Assembly (NCBI GenBank): GCA_964512635.1
Contig: CAZEJB010000018.1
Span: forward strand, 1 to 64,000
Origin: JADZFO01 sp964512635
GTDB taxonomy: Bacteria > 4484-113 > JAFGCY01
Length of the DNA stretch: 64,000 bases
Direction: 5' to 3'
Shown here: in pieces, positions 26,101-33,770 of the stretch
How the letters are laid out: every line of letters begins with the position of its first letter
Numbering within the stretch: the stretch's first letter is position 1
The notes under the pieces: model-generated
Database searches by the model: none
Seen by the model: only the letters and a program-made list of their open reading frames with translations
Told to the model about the DNA's origin: nothing
Position numbers and translations under genes: made by a program

Positions 26101-26106
26101 ATTGTA
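26101..26106 (-). promoter_or_regulatory. -10 box TACAAT, near-leaderless spacing
   Basis: TACAAT on the minus strand, 7 nt before ATG 26093. It sits inside the T-run of the preceding terminator. Confidence 0.4.
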
Positions 26107-26133
26107 AAACAACGGCGGGCCTTGGCCCGCCGT
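26104..26133 (-). terminator. Terminator after duplicated cassette copy B
   Basis: 9-bp perfect stem ACGGCGGGC/GCCCGCCGT (26112-26133) followed on the minus strand by TGTTTTA. It ends the cassette whose lipoprotein gene stops at 26165. Confidence 0.75.
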
Positions 26134-26164
26134 ACTTGATCATCAGATTATCCTACGAATCACC

Positions 26165-26980
26165 TTAGTGCCGGACGTAAACCATCGTGTCTCTGAAGAG
26201 AACCTCATTCTGCTCGTCGCCCCAGACACCGTACTCAAAGCCACCGCTTATCTGCAGTTCAAAAGGCTTACCGTCGGCATCTATATCATGAGCCTGATAA
26301 AGCTCGCCCTTGCTGGTGTACCAGTTTCCGTCTTCTTTCTTTTGAAGGGGGTCAATAAAAATACCTCCCGGGCTCCAGACCAACGGAGAGAATGAGGAGT
26401 GCAGGCGACCTGTGTAGTGATTAATTGCGGCGTGGAAATGATTCGCCTGCTCGGCTGGCGAAAGCGCACCAATACTGGCGGCGCTGGCGTCTTCAAAGCC
26501 TGGTCCAAGCAAATCCGATCCATCCTTCGGCACGGTACCCTGCTCGATTATGAAGCGACTTGCTCGGCTTAATGTGCTCTGGAATGTACTCCAGTTCCCA
26601 CAGGGTGTGACCTTGGGGGTGAGGATGACTTCATCTCCCACTGAATCACGCTCAGCATTGTAAGCACGAGAGCTAGTCACACCAATGTACTGTTCAGAAT
26701 CGATGTCCTTTCCCAAGAGTTTGGGAGTCATGGTCTCTACAGCCTTGGAAAAGTCTATGGACAGCAGGTCAGATCCGTTCGCAGTGTGTCCGGTGAACTG
26801 TTGATGTGATACAGCTTCTTGACTGCCCAGGGGACGAGCATTCTTGCTGGCCGCCACGTTGGATGCACCCTTACGCTCAGGCTGTGTTTCTGAGCTACAG
26901 GACCAGAGGGCCATACCAGCCACGAGAAGCATGCAAGCCATGGGCCAGCTGACAGTTCTAGAATCAAATGAAACGCGCAT
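26165..26980 (-). CDS. Cassette copy B lipoprotein, unknown function
   Basis: 271 residues. ATG 26980 was chosen because AAGGAG lies 7 nt upstream; an earlier in-frame start would overlap the upstream gene. Signal peptide ends in the lipobox ALWSC. The mature part aligns along its length with the lipoprotein at 27629: shared features include a mid-region IIEQGTVP / IVEEGVVP, NHFHAAINHYTGR / NRYHPLINTSTGR, then W(S)PGGIFIDPL / WSAGGLFIEPL, DGNWYTSKGELY / DGKWYTASGELY and FEYGVWGDE / YTYGVFGDE. The most conserved half is the C-terminal ~100 residues. Second gene of a duplicated two-gene unit; starts 29 nt after the Cys-rich gene. Confidence 0.75.
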   Translation of the reverse strand: MRVSFDSRTVSWPMACMLLVAGMALWSCSSETQPERKGASNVAASKNARPLGSQEAVSHQQFTGHTANGSDLLSIDFSKAVETMTPKLLGKDIDSEQYIGVTSSRAYNAERDSVGDEVILTPKVTPCGNWSTFQSTLSRASRFIIEQGTVPKDGSDLLGPGFEDASAASIGALSPAEQANHFHAAINHYTGRLHSSFSPLVWSPGGIFIDPLQKKEDGNWYTSKGELYQAHDIDADGKPFELQISGGFEYGVWGDEQNEVLFRDTMVYVRH

Positions 26981-27009
26981 TATCTTCTCCTTGTAGGTGG
27001 TATCTGGAG

Positions 27010-27482
27010 CTAACAATCGTCACATCCATACTTTAGGATTGTGACGGGATCAGTCAAAAGGTCAAAGCAGTCGGTCGACCAAGGTTCACTTAAGCGTTCG
27101 CAATCACAAAGGTAATGTATGCTCTTTGTGTAAACATTGCTGACCTTGTAGCTTCCGTCCTGTCCTAGGTGAAACTTTCTACCTGGATCGGCTGTCGCTG
27201 TAATATTACGGCGGCTAGCGTAAGTTTCAAACTCGCAATCAATAACACAGGGTACCGTAATTTCACAGGGGCACCCAAGCCCACTATCAATCGGCCCGGC
27301 GTCAATCCAGCCGGTGAGTGCATTGTTTATGCAGCAGCAGTTTGCCTGATTCAGTTGCTGTTGATGAAGCACGACAAAATCGTTGTCACTCCAAGGCACG
27401 CCTGGAAGCGGCGTTGTGGGGCACTGCGCAAATGCACTACGCATGGTCAACAGAGCGACACACACACAAGCAGCTTCTTCAT
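27010..27482 (-). CDS. Cassette copy B secreted Cys-rich protein, frame interrupted at TG tract
   Basis: The ATG at 27482 has GGGGAGG 7 nt upstream, but it runs into a stop after 11 codons. The mature protein is read in another frame that is open from GTG 27498. The two frames meet at a (TG)5 tract (27459-27468). With (TG)4 the ATG would read MKKLLVCVALLTMRSAFA then QC, a complete signal peptide. The mature part (~135 residues) has about 12 Cys, the block NCCCINNALTGWID and the C-terminus LKYGCDDC, both shared with copy A. Secreted, disulfide-rich, unknown role. Listed from the ribosome-binding-site start, so the span is not a multiple of three. Confidence 0.65.
27459..27468 (-). repeat. (TG)5 tract in signal-peptide codons, copy B
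   Basis: Five TG units on the coding (minus) strand, directly after ATGAAGAAGCTGCT. Tract length decides whether the ATG at 27482 is in frame: four units would be in frame, five are not. Confidence 0.85.
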
Positions 27483-27516
27483 GCAAGCACCTCCCCACAC
27501 ATTCGTGCTACTCCGA

Positions 27517-27545
27517 AAGGTAACCCCGTGTAGGTGCGATGTCAA
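27517..27545 (-). promoter_or_regulatory. Promoter of cassette copy B
   Basis: TTGACA (27540-27545) and TACCTT (27517-27522) separated by 17 nt on the minus strand. The -35 belongs to the 56-nt block that is repeated before copy A. Confidence 0.7.
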
Positions 27546-27594
27546 GGGGTGCCAAAGAAAATTAACAGAAAAGCGGCGGGCTTTCGCCCGCCGC
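27539..27594 (-). repeat. 56-nt terminator-plus-promoter direct repeat, copy 1
   Basis: Matches 29001-29056 with two mismatches over 56 nt. It holds a terminator hairpin and T-run at one end and the TTGACA of the next promoter at the other. Confidence 0.9.
27561..27594 (-). terminator. Terminator after cassette copy A
   Basis: Perfect 9-bp stem GCGGCGGGC/GCCCGCCGC (27573-27594) and TTTTCTGTTAAT after it on the minus strand. It follows the lipoprotein gene that stops at 27629. Confidence 0.8.
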
Positions 27595-27628
27595 TGCTTA
27601 GGCGTCAAACTTGAGAAAACAGCCGATC

Positions 27629-28435
27629 TCAGCCTTTGCCGGTAAAGACGCAGACGTCGGTGTAGAGAACCTCTCCCGGCTCATCTCCAAAGACGCCATA
27701 GGTATAGCCGCCCTCAAAGTTGATCTGGACCGGTTCCCTGGTGTTGCCTGAATTGTCGTACAGCTCGTAAAGCTCTCCAGATGCCGTATACCATTTGCCG
27801 TCATCATGGCGCACAAGCGGCTCGATGAAAAGGCCTCCAGCAGACCAAGAGTTCTTGTCAAAACTCCCGTAGATTCTGCCGGTGCTCGTGTTGATAAGCG
27901 GGTGGTAGCGGTTTGCGAAGGTGGCTGGACCTAGGTTCGAAGCCAGTACCCCAGCATTAGTAGATCTAAGCTCGTTGGGGCAGATGTCGTATCCGCAGGA
28001 AGGTACCACACCTTCTTCAACAATATGCTGCGTGATCAAGGCAAGTGTACTATCGATGATATTTACCTCCTTATTCGGACATTGCCGGGGAGTGACGATC
28101 AACCTGTCCGCAGAGCTCTCCAGATTGGCACGAAGCGGTAGCATTGAGTCGAAAATCTCCTCGCTGACATGCTTGCCTCGCTCGATGGGCACCATCTGAG
28201 CCACAGCATCCCGCAAGTCAATAGCCTCCACAGCAAGCTGTTCCTTGCCCTTGTTAACAGCCGGGCTCTGTGCGGGTTGGGCGGGACGTACCACGCTTTT
28301 TCGATCAACACTTGCAGAACGTGCGCCAGACTGGGAGTTGGAGCACGATGCGGCGTTGATCAATGCCAGGCCGCAGATCACGGCTAGGCCGAGTATCCGG
28401 TTGAACCGGTTCTTGAAGAGTATCGAGATGTTCAT
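27629..28435 (-). CDS. Cassette copy A lipoprotein, unknown function
   Basis: 268 residues from ATG 28435 with AGGAGG 9 nt upstream. The signal peptide ends in the lipobox NAASC. Paralogue of the lipoprotein at 26165 with the same conserved C-terminal half (WSAGGLFIEPL, DGKWYTASGELYELYD, YTYGVFGDEPGEVLY). The middle holds cysteines (RQCPN, SCGYDICPN) absent from copy B. Anchored in the membrane, facing outward, it may partner the Cys-rich secreted protein encoded 27 nt upstream. Function unknown. Confidence 0.78.
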   Translation of the reverse strand: MNISILFKNRFNRILGLAVICGLALINAASCSNSQSGARSASVDRKSVVRPAQPAQSPAVNKGKEQLAVEAIDLRDAVAQMVPIERGKHVSEEIFDSMLPLRANLESSADRLIVTPRQCPNKEVNIIDSTLALITQHIVEEGVVPSCGYDICPNELRSTNAGVLASNLGPATFANRYHPLINTSTGRIYGSFDKNSWSAGGLFIEPLVRHDDGKWYTASGELYELYDNSGNTREPVQINFEGGYTYGVFGDEPGEVLYTDVCVFTGKG

Positions 28436-28462
28436 GTGTGGCTCCTCCTAGTGTGGATCGAG

Positions 28463-28944
28463 TTAACAGTCTTCACAACCGTACTTAAGGAAAGGTACCG
28501 AACGGGTGTAATTGATGTAGCAGGTCGTCTCAAATGGCTGGCCCGCAAGAGAACATGAGCAAACGATCTTGGTCCTCCGCGTGTCGCCGTGCACGATGTA
28601 GCTGCCATCAACACCTTGGTGGATCTGAAGGCCATCATCCTGGGTTGGTGTTACAGAGCGCAGGCTGTAGTAGCTGATGTACGTACAGCTCGCCCCTGGG
28701 GGAGTTGGACAGGAGCAACCAGCACCGCTGCCAAGTTGCGTAGAAGTATCTATCCAATCGCCAAGGGCGTTATTGATACAACAGCAGAGATGTTGAGGGA
28801 TGCCAAGTACGACCTCCTCGATCTCATCATCGCTCCAGTAGTCCCCATTCTCGGGACTACCACCGCACTGCGCAGATGCCGCTGAAGCCAGACTCAAAAC
28901 TCCGGCCAGCAACACACACACACACACAATCCTAAGTTCTTCAT
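28463..28944 (-). CDS. Cassette copy A secreted Cys-rich protein, frame interrupted at TG tract
   Basis: ATG 28944 has GGGAGG 7 nt upstream, the same spacing as copy B, and reads MKNLGLCVCV before the (TG)8 tract shifts it out of frame. With (TG)7 it would read MKNLGLCVCVLLAGVLSLAS then AASA and Q, an ideal signal peptide. The mature protein (~135 residues) is read in a frame also open from ATG 28975, but that ATG lies only 3 nt past the -10 box, so it would hardly be in the transcript. The mature part carries HLCCCINNALGDWID, further paired Cys (GCSC, VCSC) and the C-terminal LKYGCEDC. About 10-12 Cys. Span given from the ribosome-binding-site start, not a multiple of three. Confidence 0.68.
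28913..28928 (-). repeat. (TG)8 tract in signal-peptide codons, copy A
   Basis: Eight uninterrupted TG units on the coding strand. Seven units would put the ATG at 28944 in frame with the mature Cys-rich protein. A tract of this length is prone to slipped-strand changes. Confidence 0.9.
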
Positions 28945-28978
28945 TAACTAACCTCCCACAGATCTGTGGTGCCATTGA

Positions 28979-29007
28979 TGGTAACTGCGTGCAAAACAGA
29001 ATGTCAA
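28979..29007 (-). promoter_or_regulatory. Promoter of cassette copy A
   Basis: TTGACA (29002-29007), 17-nt spacer, TTACCA (28979-28984) on the minus strand. Same layout as before copy B. Confidence 0.7.
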
Positions 29008-29056
29008 GGGGTGCCAAAGAAAATTAATAGAAAAGCGGCAGGCTTTCGCCCGCCGC
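29001..29056 (-). repeat. 56-nt terminator-plus-promoter direct repeat, copy 2
   Basis: Second copy of the block at 27539-27594, two mismatches. One mismatch falls in the hairpin stem. Confidence 0.9.
29022..29056 (-). terminator. Terminator after NosL-like gene
   Basis: Stem GCGGCGGGC/GCCTGCCGC with one mismatch (29035-29056), then TTTTCTATTAAT on the minus strand. It ends the gene that stops at 29094. Confidence 0.75.
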
Positions 29057-29093
29057 AGTCTCTCCAGGTTGTGTGCAGTGATGTCTGGCTTGC

Positions 29094-29876
29094 TTAGTGT
29101 TTATTGCCGCGCCCGCGTCCGCGTCCGCGGCCGCGATTGCGATGGTCGTCGTCGCGGTCTCGATCGCGGTCATGATCCCAGCCGTGGTCACGGTCCCAGT
29201 CGTTGTCATCGCGGTCCCAGTTGCTGTTGTGGTCCCAGCCGTGGTGGTTGCCACCGCTGCACCATTCGTGCCTGTCGTTGTCATACCAGCGGTCGTCGTT
29301 CCACCAGTCGCGGTCATCGCTCCAGCCACGGGCGGCCTGCCAGGCGCCGTCAAAGTCGACCAGATAGCCGCCCAGTTCGCGCTGATAACGGCGGGCCATA
29401 TTGCGGCTGCCAAAGGCCAGGATCGGCAAATCGCCGTCCAGTCCGTCAGTCCAGTCCGAGCCGACGAGATACCAGGCGTCGCGGCCGTCGATCATGCGCT
29501 CGCGGCGGCTGTTGTAGGTCGAGAAGTCCAGCACGCGAAAGTCCCGCAGGCGGTCATAATCCCGTCCGCGGTTGCCCAGCTCAATCATGGCATGACCGAT
29601 GCTGATGAAGTCGCCGCCACCGATCCGGACATCGTCGAAGCGGATCTGGACGCGCGCCGGGCTGCTCTCCCAGTAGCGGTTGTAATAACCGTCCCGGTCA
29701 TCGTCGCGCCAGTTATGGCGTGAAGTGGACCGGTTGCTGTCGTCGAGCGAGGCGACCCCGCCCTCGGCGGCCTGGGCACCCGTAGCGCCCAGCAGCGGCA
29801 GCGCGAAAAGTGCGCCGGCCAGCATTGCTGACTTCCAGGGAAGCTTCCTGCCAATCCAGATCAGTAAGCCTTTCAT
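29094..29876 (-). CDS. Secreted NosL-like protein with Asp/Arg/His/Trp-rich tail
   Basis: 260 residues from ATG 29876 (AAGGAG 6 nt upstream; GTG 29882 also in frame). Signal peptide ends ATGAQAAE. The middle (about residues 75-170) has the pattern seen in the C-terminal half of NosL copper proteins: RDAWYLVGSDWTDG, LPILAFGSRNMARRYQRELG and GYLVDFDGAW. The Cys/Met copper site typical of NosL is not seen. The last ~75 residues are low complexity, repeats of W-D-R-D and D-H-G-W followed by (RG)n, with many His and Asp that could bind metal. Predicted periplasmic or surface. NosL relation is tentative. Confidence 0.6.
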   Translation of the reverse strand: MKGLLIWIGRKLPWKSAMLAGALFALPLLGATGAQAAEGGVASLDDSNRSTSRHNWRDDDRDGYYNRYWESSPARVQIRFDDVRIGGGDFISIGHAMIELGNRGRDYDRLRDFRVLDFSTYNSRRERMIDGRDAWYLVGSDWTDGLDGDLPILAFGSRNMARRYQRELGGYLVDFDGAWQAARGWSDDRDWWNDDRWYDNDRHEWCSGGNHHGWDHNSNWDRDDNDWDRDHGWDHDRDRDRDDDHRNRGRGRGRGRGNKH

Positions 29877-30020
29877 CTTCACTCCTTTTGGATTGCTTGG
29901 CCTTTAGCTGGCCTGTCAATCCTCCCGATAGAAGCGACGATGGGCCATAGTAGCTTGTTCGAAGGATCAACACGCTGAGACTGGCGGGCCGCGGTGTTGG
30001 CGTGCGCGCAAAGCCTCTGC

Positions 30021-30026
30021 TATTCT
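30021..30026 (+). promoter_or_regulatory. -10 box TATTCT, leaderless spacing, with -35 TTGGCG
   Basis: TTGGCG (29997-30002), 18 nt, TATTCT, then exactly 6 nt and ATG 30033. Transcription would start at or next to the ATG. Confidence 0.55.
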
Positions 30027-30032
30027 GGCCTC

Positions 30033-31286
30033 ATGCTCCTCTCAGCGGCCACGGTGTGGCCACCGAAGCCTTGGGTCCCACTCGCCGCGCTGGCGCTTGC
30101 CGCTTTGCTCAGCCCGCTTCTTCCGTGCGGGCAGGCTTGCGCCGCATCCAGACTAGGCTCGTTGAGCGATCTGGACAGCCCCCAGTTCAGCTGGAGCATC
30201 GAGAACGAGAAGACCGAAAAAGCTGCTGACGGCGTGGATTACCACAAGTACTTCCTCAAGACCAGCCGCGGCAGCATGAACATGCACACCGTGCGGATTG
30301 CCGCCGGCGCGAGGTACTCCCTGCGCCCGGTGATCGCCAACAACCAGCTTAATACGGTCAGCCATGTGGACAAGCTGGCCCAGAAGGTTGGCGCCGTGGC
30401 GGCGATCAACGGCGGTTTCTTCGACACCGGCAAGACCCGCCTGCCGGTAGGTCTGGTGAAGATCAAGCGCCGCATCATCTTTGAGCAGTTCCTGAACCGC
30501 GCGGTGCTGGGCATTGATGAATACGGCGCCCTGCATTTCGACCGCTTCCGTCTGCACAGTTCGGTCTATATCCCGGCGCTGGATGTCAGCAGTCCGATCT
30601 ATGGCTATAACCGCAAGCGCAAGGCGGGTGAGCTGATCGTCTATACGCCGGAGTACGGCCCCGCTACGCGCACAAATGAATACGGCGTGGAGCTGATCCT
30701 GCACCGTATCAGCCCGGAGAACGTCAAGCCGCCGCTGATTCTATTGGAGCCTGACCGCTACATCATCACCGGCGTGAGCCAGAGCGATACGGCAATACCT
30801 GACGACGGTGTGGTGCTGAGCATCCATAAGCCGGCCCTGGACCAGCTTGAGTGGATCAAGCAGCTCTACCTTGGCATGGAGCTGCAGCTGAAGAGCAATG
30901 TTCCGGAAGGCTGGGAAAGCTATCCCTATCTGCTTGGCGGCGGGCCGCTGATGCTGCGCAATGGCCAGGTGGTGCTGGATGCGCGCACGGAGGGCTTCGG
31001 CAAGTACTTCACCGGGGCGAATGCGCGTACCGCCGTTGGTGCCACACCGCAGGGCGACAGCTGCATCATCGTGGTGGATAAGGGCGGCGGGGCCGGTGGC
31101 GCGACCTGGGACGAACTGGCCATCCTCAGTCGCGACCTGCTGGGGCTGAGCGACTGCATGGGTTTCGACGGCGGTGGCAGCAGCACGCTGTACGTCAACG
31201 ACGATGTGGTCAACGCACCGACCGGCGGGGGCCAGCGCAAGGTGGCGAACATCCTCGCCGTAGTGCCGCTGGACAAGTTCCTTTAG
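30033..31286 (+). CDS. NAGPA-type phosphodiester glycosidase family protein
   Basis: 417 residues. Signal peptide from ATG 30033 (VPLAALALAALLSPLLPCGQ); a longer frame to 29994 has no support. The domain is the DUF2233/NAGPA fold: AINGGFFDTGKTRLPVGLVK, then LLGGGPLMLRNGQVVLD, ARTAVGATPQGDSCIIVVDK, CMGFDGGGSSTLYV and the ending QRKVANILAVVP. Relatives cleave GlcNAc-phosphodiester bonds or act on envelope exopolysaccharides. Likely exported. Leaderless-type start. Convergent with the VOC gene, 15 bases away. Confidence 0.85.
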   Translation: MLLSAATVWPPKPWVPLAALALAALLSPLLPCGQACAASRLGSLSDLDSPQFSWSIENEKTEKAADGVDYHKYFLKTSRGSMNMHTVRIAAGARYSLRPVIANNQLNTVSHVDKLAQKVGAVAAINGGFFDTGKTRLPVGLVKIKRRIIFEQFLNRAVLGIDEYGALHFDRFRLHSSVYIPALDVSSPIYGYNRKRKAGELIVYTPEYGPATRTNEYGVELILHRISPENVKPPLILLEPDRYIITGVSQSDTAIPDDGVVLSIHKPALDQLEWIKQLYLGMELQLKSNVPEGWESYPYLLGGGPLMLRNGQVVLDARTEGFGKYFTGANARTAVGATPQGDSCIIVVDKGGGAGGATWDELAILSRDLLGLSDCMGFDGGGSSTLYVNDDVVNAPTGGGQRKVANILAVVPLDKFL

Positions 31287-31301
31287 CCCTTTGCGCCTGT
31301 A

Positions 31302-31825
31302 TCAGTGTTCTTCGCCCGGGTTGACAATCTGCCACCAGTGCCCGTCTGGATCACTGAAGCNNNNNNNNNNNNNNNNNNNNNNNNNNNNNNNNNNNNNNNN
31401 NNNNNNNNNNNNNNNNNNNNNNNNNNNNNNNNNNNNNNNNNNNNNNNNNNNNNNNNNNNNTGTTCTTCGCCCGGGTTGACAATCTGCCACCAGTGCCCGT
31501 CTGGATCACTGAAGCAGGGGCAGCCGGTGTCTTCGCCGTTGATCACCAGGCCCTGTGCCCTGAGACGCTGAGTGGTTTCTTCAAGCGCGTCGGTGTAGAT
31601 CACGATCGCGCTGCGCGCCTGCTGGTAGCTCGCCGGCGGGTCCGCCGGCCTGGCCCCAGCCGGACGCAGCAGGATCTCCCGGTCCCCGCAGGAAAGCCAA
31701 ACATAGCGCGGCGGGCCCTCGGCCGGGCCCTGCTCCGCCACCAGCTCAAAGCCCAGCACGCCAACATAGAAGTCCCGGCTGGCCAGCGGGTCAGCGACAA
31801 ACAGCTCAGTGTGTCCGATTCGCAT
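31302..31825 (-). CDS. VOC (glyoxalase) family protein, interrupted by assembly gap
   Basis: The 5' part reads a VOC domain: IGHTELFVADPLASRDFYVG at the start and DPDGHWWQIVNPGEE near the end, the beta-alpha-beta-beta-beta repeats of glyoxalase-like metalloproteins. Bases 31306-31360 and 31461-31515 are identical (55 nt) on the two sides of a 100-N gap. If the duplicate and Ns are removed the frame runs intact to TGA at 31302 and encodes about 122 residues, a normal VOC length. Metal ligands would include His 5 and a C-terminal Glu. Substrate unknown. Confidence 0.75.
31306..31515. other. 100-N scaffold gap flanked by identical 55-mers
   Basis: N at 31361-31460. The 55 bases before it (31306-31360) equal the 55 bases after it (31461-31515). 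This is the pattern left when two contigs overlapping by one k-mer are scaffolded instead of merged. Confidence 0.95.
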
Positions 31826-31904
31826 TCATCCCTCTTTAGGTGGCGGGTTGCAGGTCGCCATGGCTTAAGCGCTCCGTCGCCGCGCTGCCATAACAAGCAG
31901 AGCC

Positions 31905-31910
31905 TACAAT
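31905..31910 (+). promoter_or_regulatory. -10 box TACAAT, leaderless spacing
   Basis: TACAAT, exactly 6 nt, then ATG 31917, no Shine-Dalgarno. Confidence 0.5.
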
Positions 31911-31916
31911 GTTCGC

Positions 31917-32969
31917 ATGCGTAACGTCACCCTTGGTAACAGTGACCTCTCAATCTCAGCCCTCGGGCTGGGCTGCATGGGGATGAGCGACTTCTATGGC
32001 GAGAACGCCGACTGGAGCAAACGCTCAGAGACCGAAGGCGAATCGGTCGCGACCATCCGGGCGGCCATTGACCAGGGGCTGAACTTCCTCGACAGTGCTG
32101 ACGTTTACGGCAACGGGCATAACGAGCAGCTGCTGGGCAGAGCAGTGCGTGAGCACCTCGAGGCCGGCGGCAGGCGTGAGGATGCCGTGGTCTGCACCAA
32201 GTTCGGCAATGTGCGCGGCGACGACGGCTCCTGGCAGGGGGTCAACGGCAGCCCGGATTACATCCGCATGGCCTGCGACCGTAGCCTGAGGCATCTCGGT
32301 CTTGAGCACATCGACCTGTATTACCAGCACCGCGTGGATCCCAATACTCCGATCGAGGAAACAGTCGGCGCCATGTCCGAGCTGGTCAAGCTCGGCAAGG
32401 TGCGCTTCCTCGGCCTCAGCGAAGCCAGCACCGAGACCCTGCGCAAGGCCTGCGCGGTGCATCCGATCAGCGCTCTGCAGACCGAGTACTCGCTGTGGAC
32501 CCGCGACCCGGAAACCGAGCACCTCAGCGCCTGCGCTGAGCTGGGGGTCACCTTTGTGGCCTACAGCCCGCTGGGCCGCGGCTTCCTGACCGGGACGATT
32601 CGCGATGACGACACCCTGGCCTTCAACGACAGCCGCCGGCTGCATCCGCGTTTCACCACCGAGGCAATTGAGCACAATCTGCAGCTGGTTGAGGCGATCG
32701 AGGACGTCGCCCGTGGTCATGGCTGCACGCCGGCGCAGTGCGCTCTGGCCTGGCTACTGGCGCAAAGCGGTCGTCAGGCCCCGGACCTGCGGCCTGCGGT
32801 CGTGCCGATACCTGGCACGAAGCGCCGCGACCGCCTGGGCGAGAACATCGCCGCCCTGACAGTTGAGCTGCGCGAGGAAGACCTGCAGCGCCTGAGCGCG
32901 GCGGCTCCTCCGGGCTGGACCATGGGCACGCGTTATCCCGAGCGCAGTATGCAGGCGCTGAACAGGTAG
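31917..32969 (+). CDS. Aldo/keto reductase
   Basis: 350 residues, full-length AKR TIM barrel. N-terminus LGLGCMGMSDFYG is typical of the AKR13/YghZ-like branch. Catalytic Asp and Tyr are in FLDSADVYGNGHNE; the catalytic Lys is in VVCTKFGN and His in DLYYQHRVDP. The NADPH-binding region reads YSPLGRGFLTG and VPIPGTKRRDRLGENI. Reduces aldehydes or ketones; physiological substrate not determined. Monocistronic, leaderless-type start. Confidence 0.93.
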   Translation: MRNVTLGNSDLSISALGLGCMGMSDFYGENADWSKRSETEGESVATIRAAIDQGLNFLDSADVYGNGHNEQLLGRAVREHLEAGGRREDAVVCTKFGNVRGDDGSWQGVNGSPDYIRMACDRSLRHLGLEHIDLYYQHRVDPNTPIEETVGAMSELVKLGKVRFLGLSEASTETLRKACAVHPISALQTEYSLWTRDPETEHLSACAELGVTFVAYSPLGRGFLTGTIRDDDTLAFNDSRRLHPRFTTEAIEHNLQLVEAIEDVARGHGCTPAQCALAWLLAQSGRQAPDLRPAVVPIPGTKRRDRLGENIAALTVELREEDLQRLSAAAPPGWTMGTRYPERSMQALNR

Positions 32970-33019
32970 GCTTAGGAACCCGCAAGGCGGCCGGGCAGTC
33001 AGAGCCTCTGAGGCAACAC

Positions 33020-33769
33020 ATGCCAGGCAAAGCCAGGGACATCAGCGAGTACCAGCGCAAGCGCAGCTTTGAGCGCACGCCTGAGCCCGCGCCGGAAAAG
33101 CCCGGCAAGCCCCCCAATGGCAAGAAGAAAGCCGCGCGTGAGCCGATTTTCGTGGTTCAGAAACACGATGCAAGCCGCCTGCACTACGACTTCCGGCTGG
33201 AAATCGATGGTGTGCTGGCCTCCTGGGCGGTGCCCAAGGGGCCGAGCCTGAAGCTAGGCGTGCGCCGGCTGGCCGTGCATGTGGAAGACCATCCTTACAG
33301 CTACAAGGACTTCGAAGGCGTCATCCCTGAAGGCAACTACGGCGCCGGCAGCGTAATCGTCTGGGATCGCGGCACCTATCACAACATGCTGGCAGACAAG
33401 CCGGCTGGCGCGGGCCGCAAAAGCATGGCTGAAGCCATCAGCAGCGGAAAGCTCGAGATCTGGCTCAAGGGTGAGAAGCTGCAAGGCGGCTTTGCTCTGG
33501 TCAGAATCGAGGACTCGGACGACCAGTGGCTCCTGATGAAGATGAAGGACGAAGCGGCCCATCGGGGCGGGGACATTACTGCAGAAGAGCCCCGCTCGGT
33601 GATCAGCGGCCGGACAATCAGGGAGGCAGCCCATGCCGGCGAAAAGCCCGCAGCCAAAAAAGTCAGTGTCAAAAGTGACACCTCAGCCGACAGCGCAAAA
33701 AGCAGCTCTAAAACAGGCGACAAAGCCGCCGCAAAGAAAAGGCCCGATACCGGAAGCAAAGCCAGGTGA
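33020..33769 (+). CDS. LigD-type 3'-phosphoesterase domain protein
   Basis: 249 residues. Core matches the phosphoesterase domain of bacterial LigD: PIFVVQKHDASRLHYDFRLE (with the catalytic His, Asp, Arg), WAVPKGPSL, VHVEDHPYSYKDFEG and IPEGNYGAGSVIVWDRG. This domain trims 3' ribonucleotides or phosphates at double-strand breaks. The C-terminal ~60 residues are Lys/Ser/Ala rich and disordered. First of three genes that together make up a LigD. Ku is not in the window. Confidence 0.9.
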   Translation: MPGKARDISEYQRKRSFERTPEPAPEKPGKPPNGKKKAAREPIFVVQKHDASRLHYDFRLEIDGVLASWAVPKGPSLKLGVRRLAVHVEDHPYSYKDFEGVIPEGNYGAGSVIVWDRGTYHNMLADKPAGAGRKSMAEAISSGKLEIWLKGEKLQGGFALVRIEDSDDQWLLMKMKDEAAHRGGDITAEEPRSVISGRTIREAAHAGEKPAAKKVSVKSDTSADSAKSSSKTGDKAAAKKRPDTGSKAR

Positions 33770-33770
33770 G

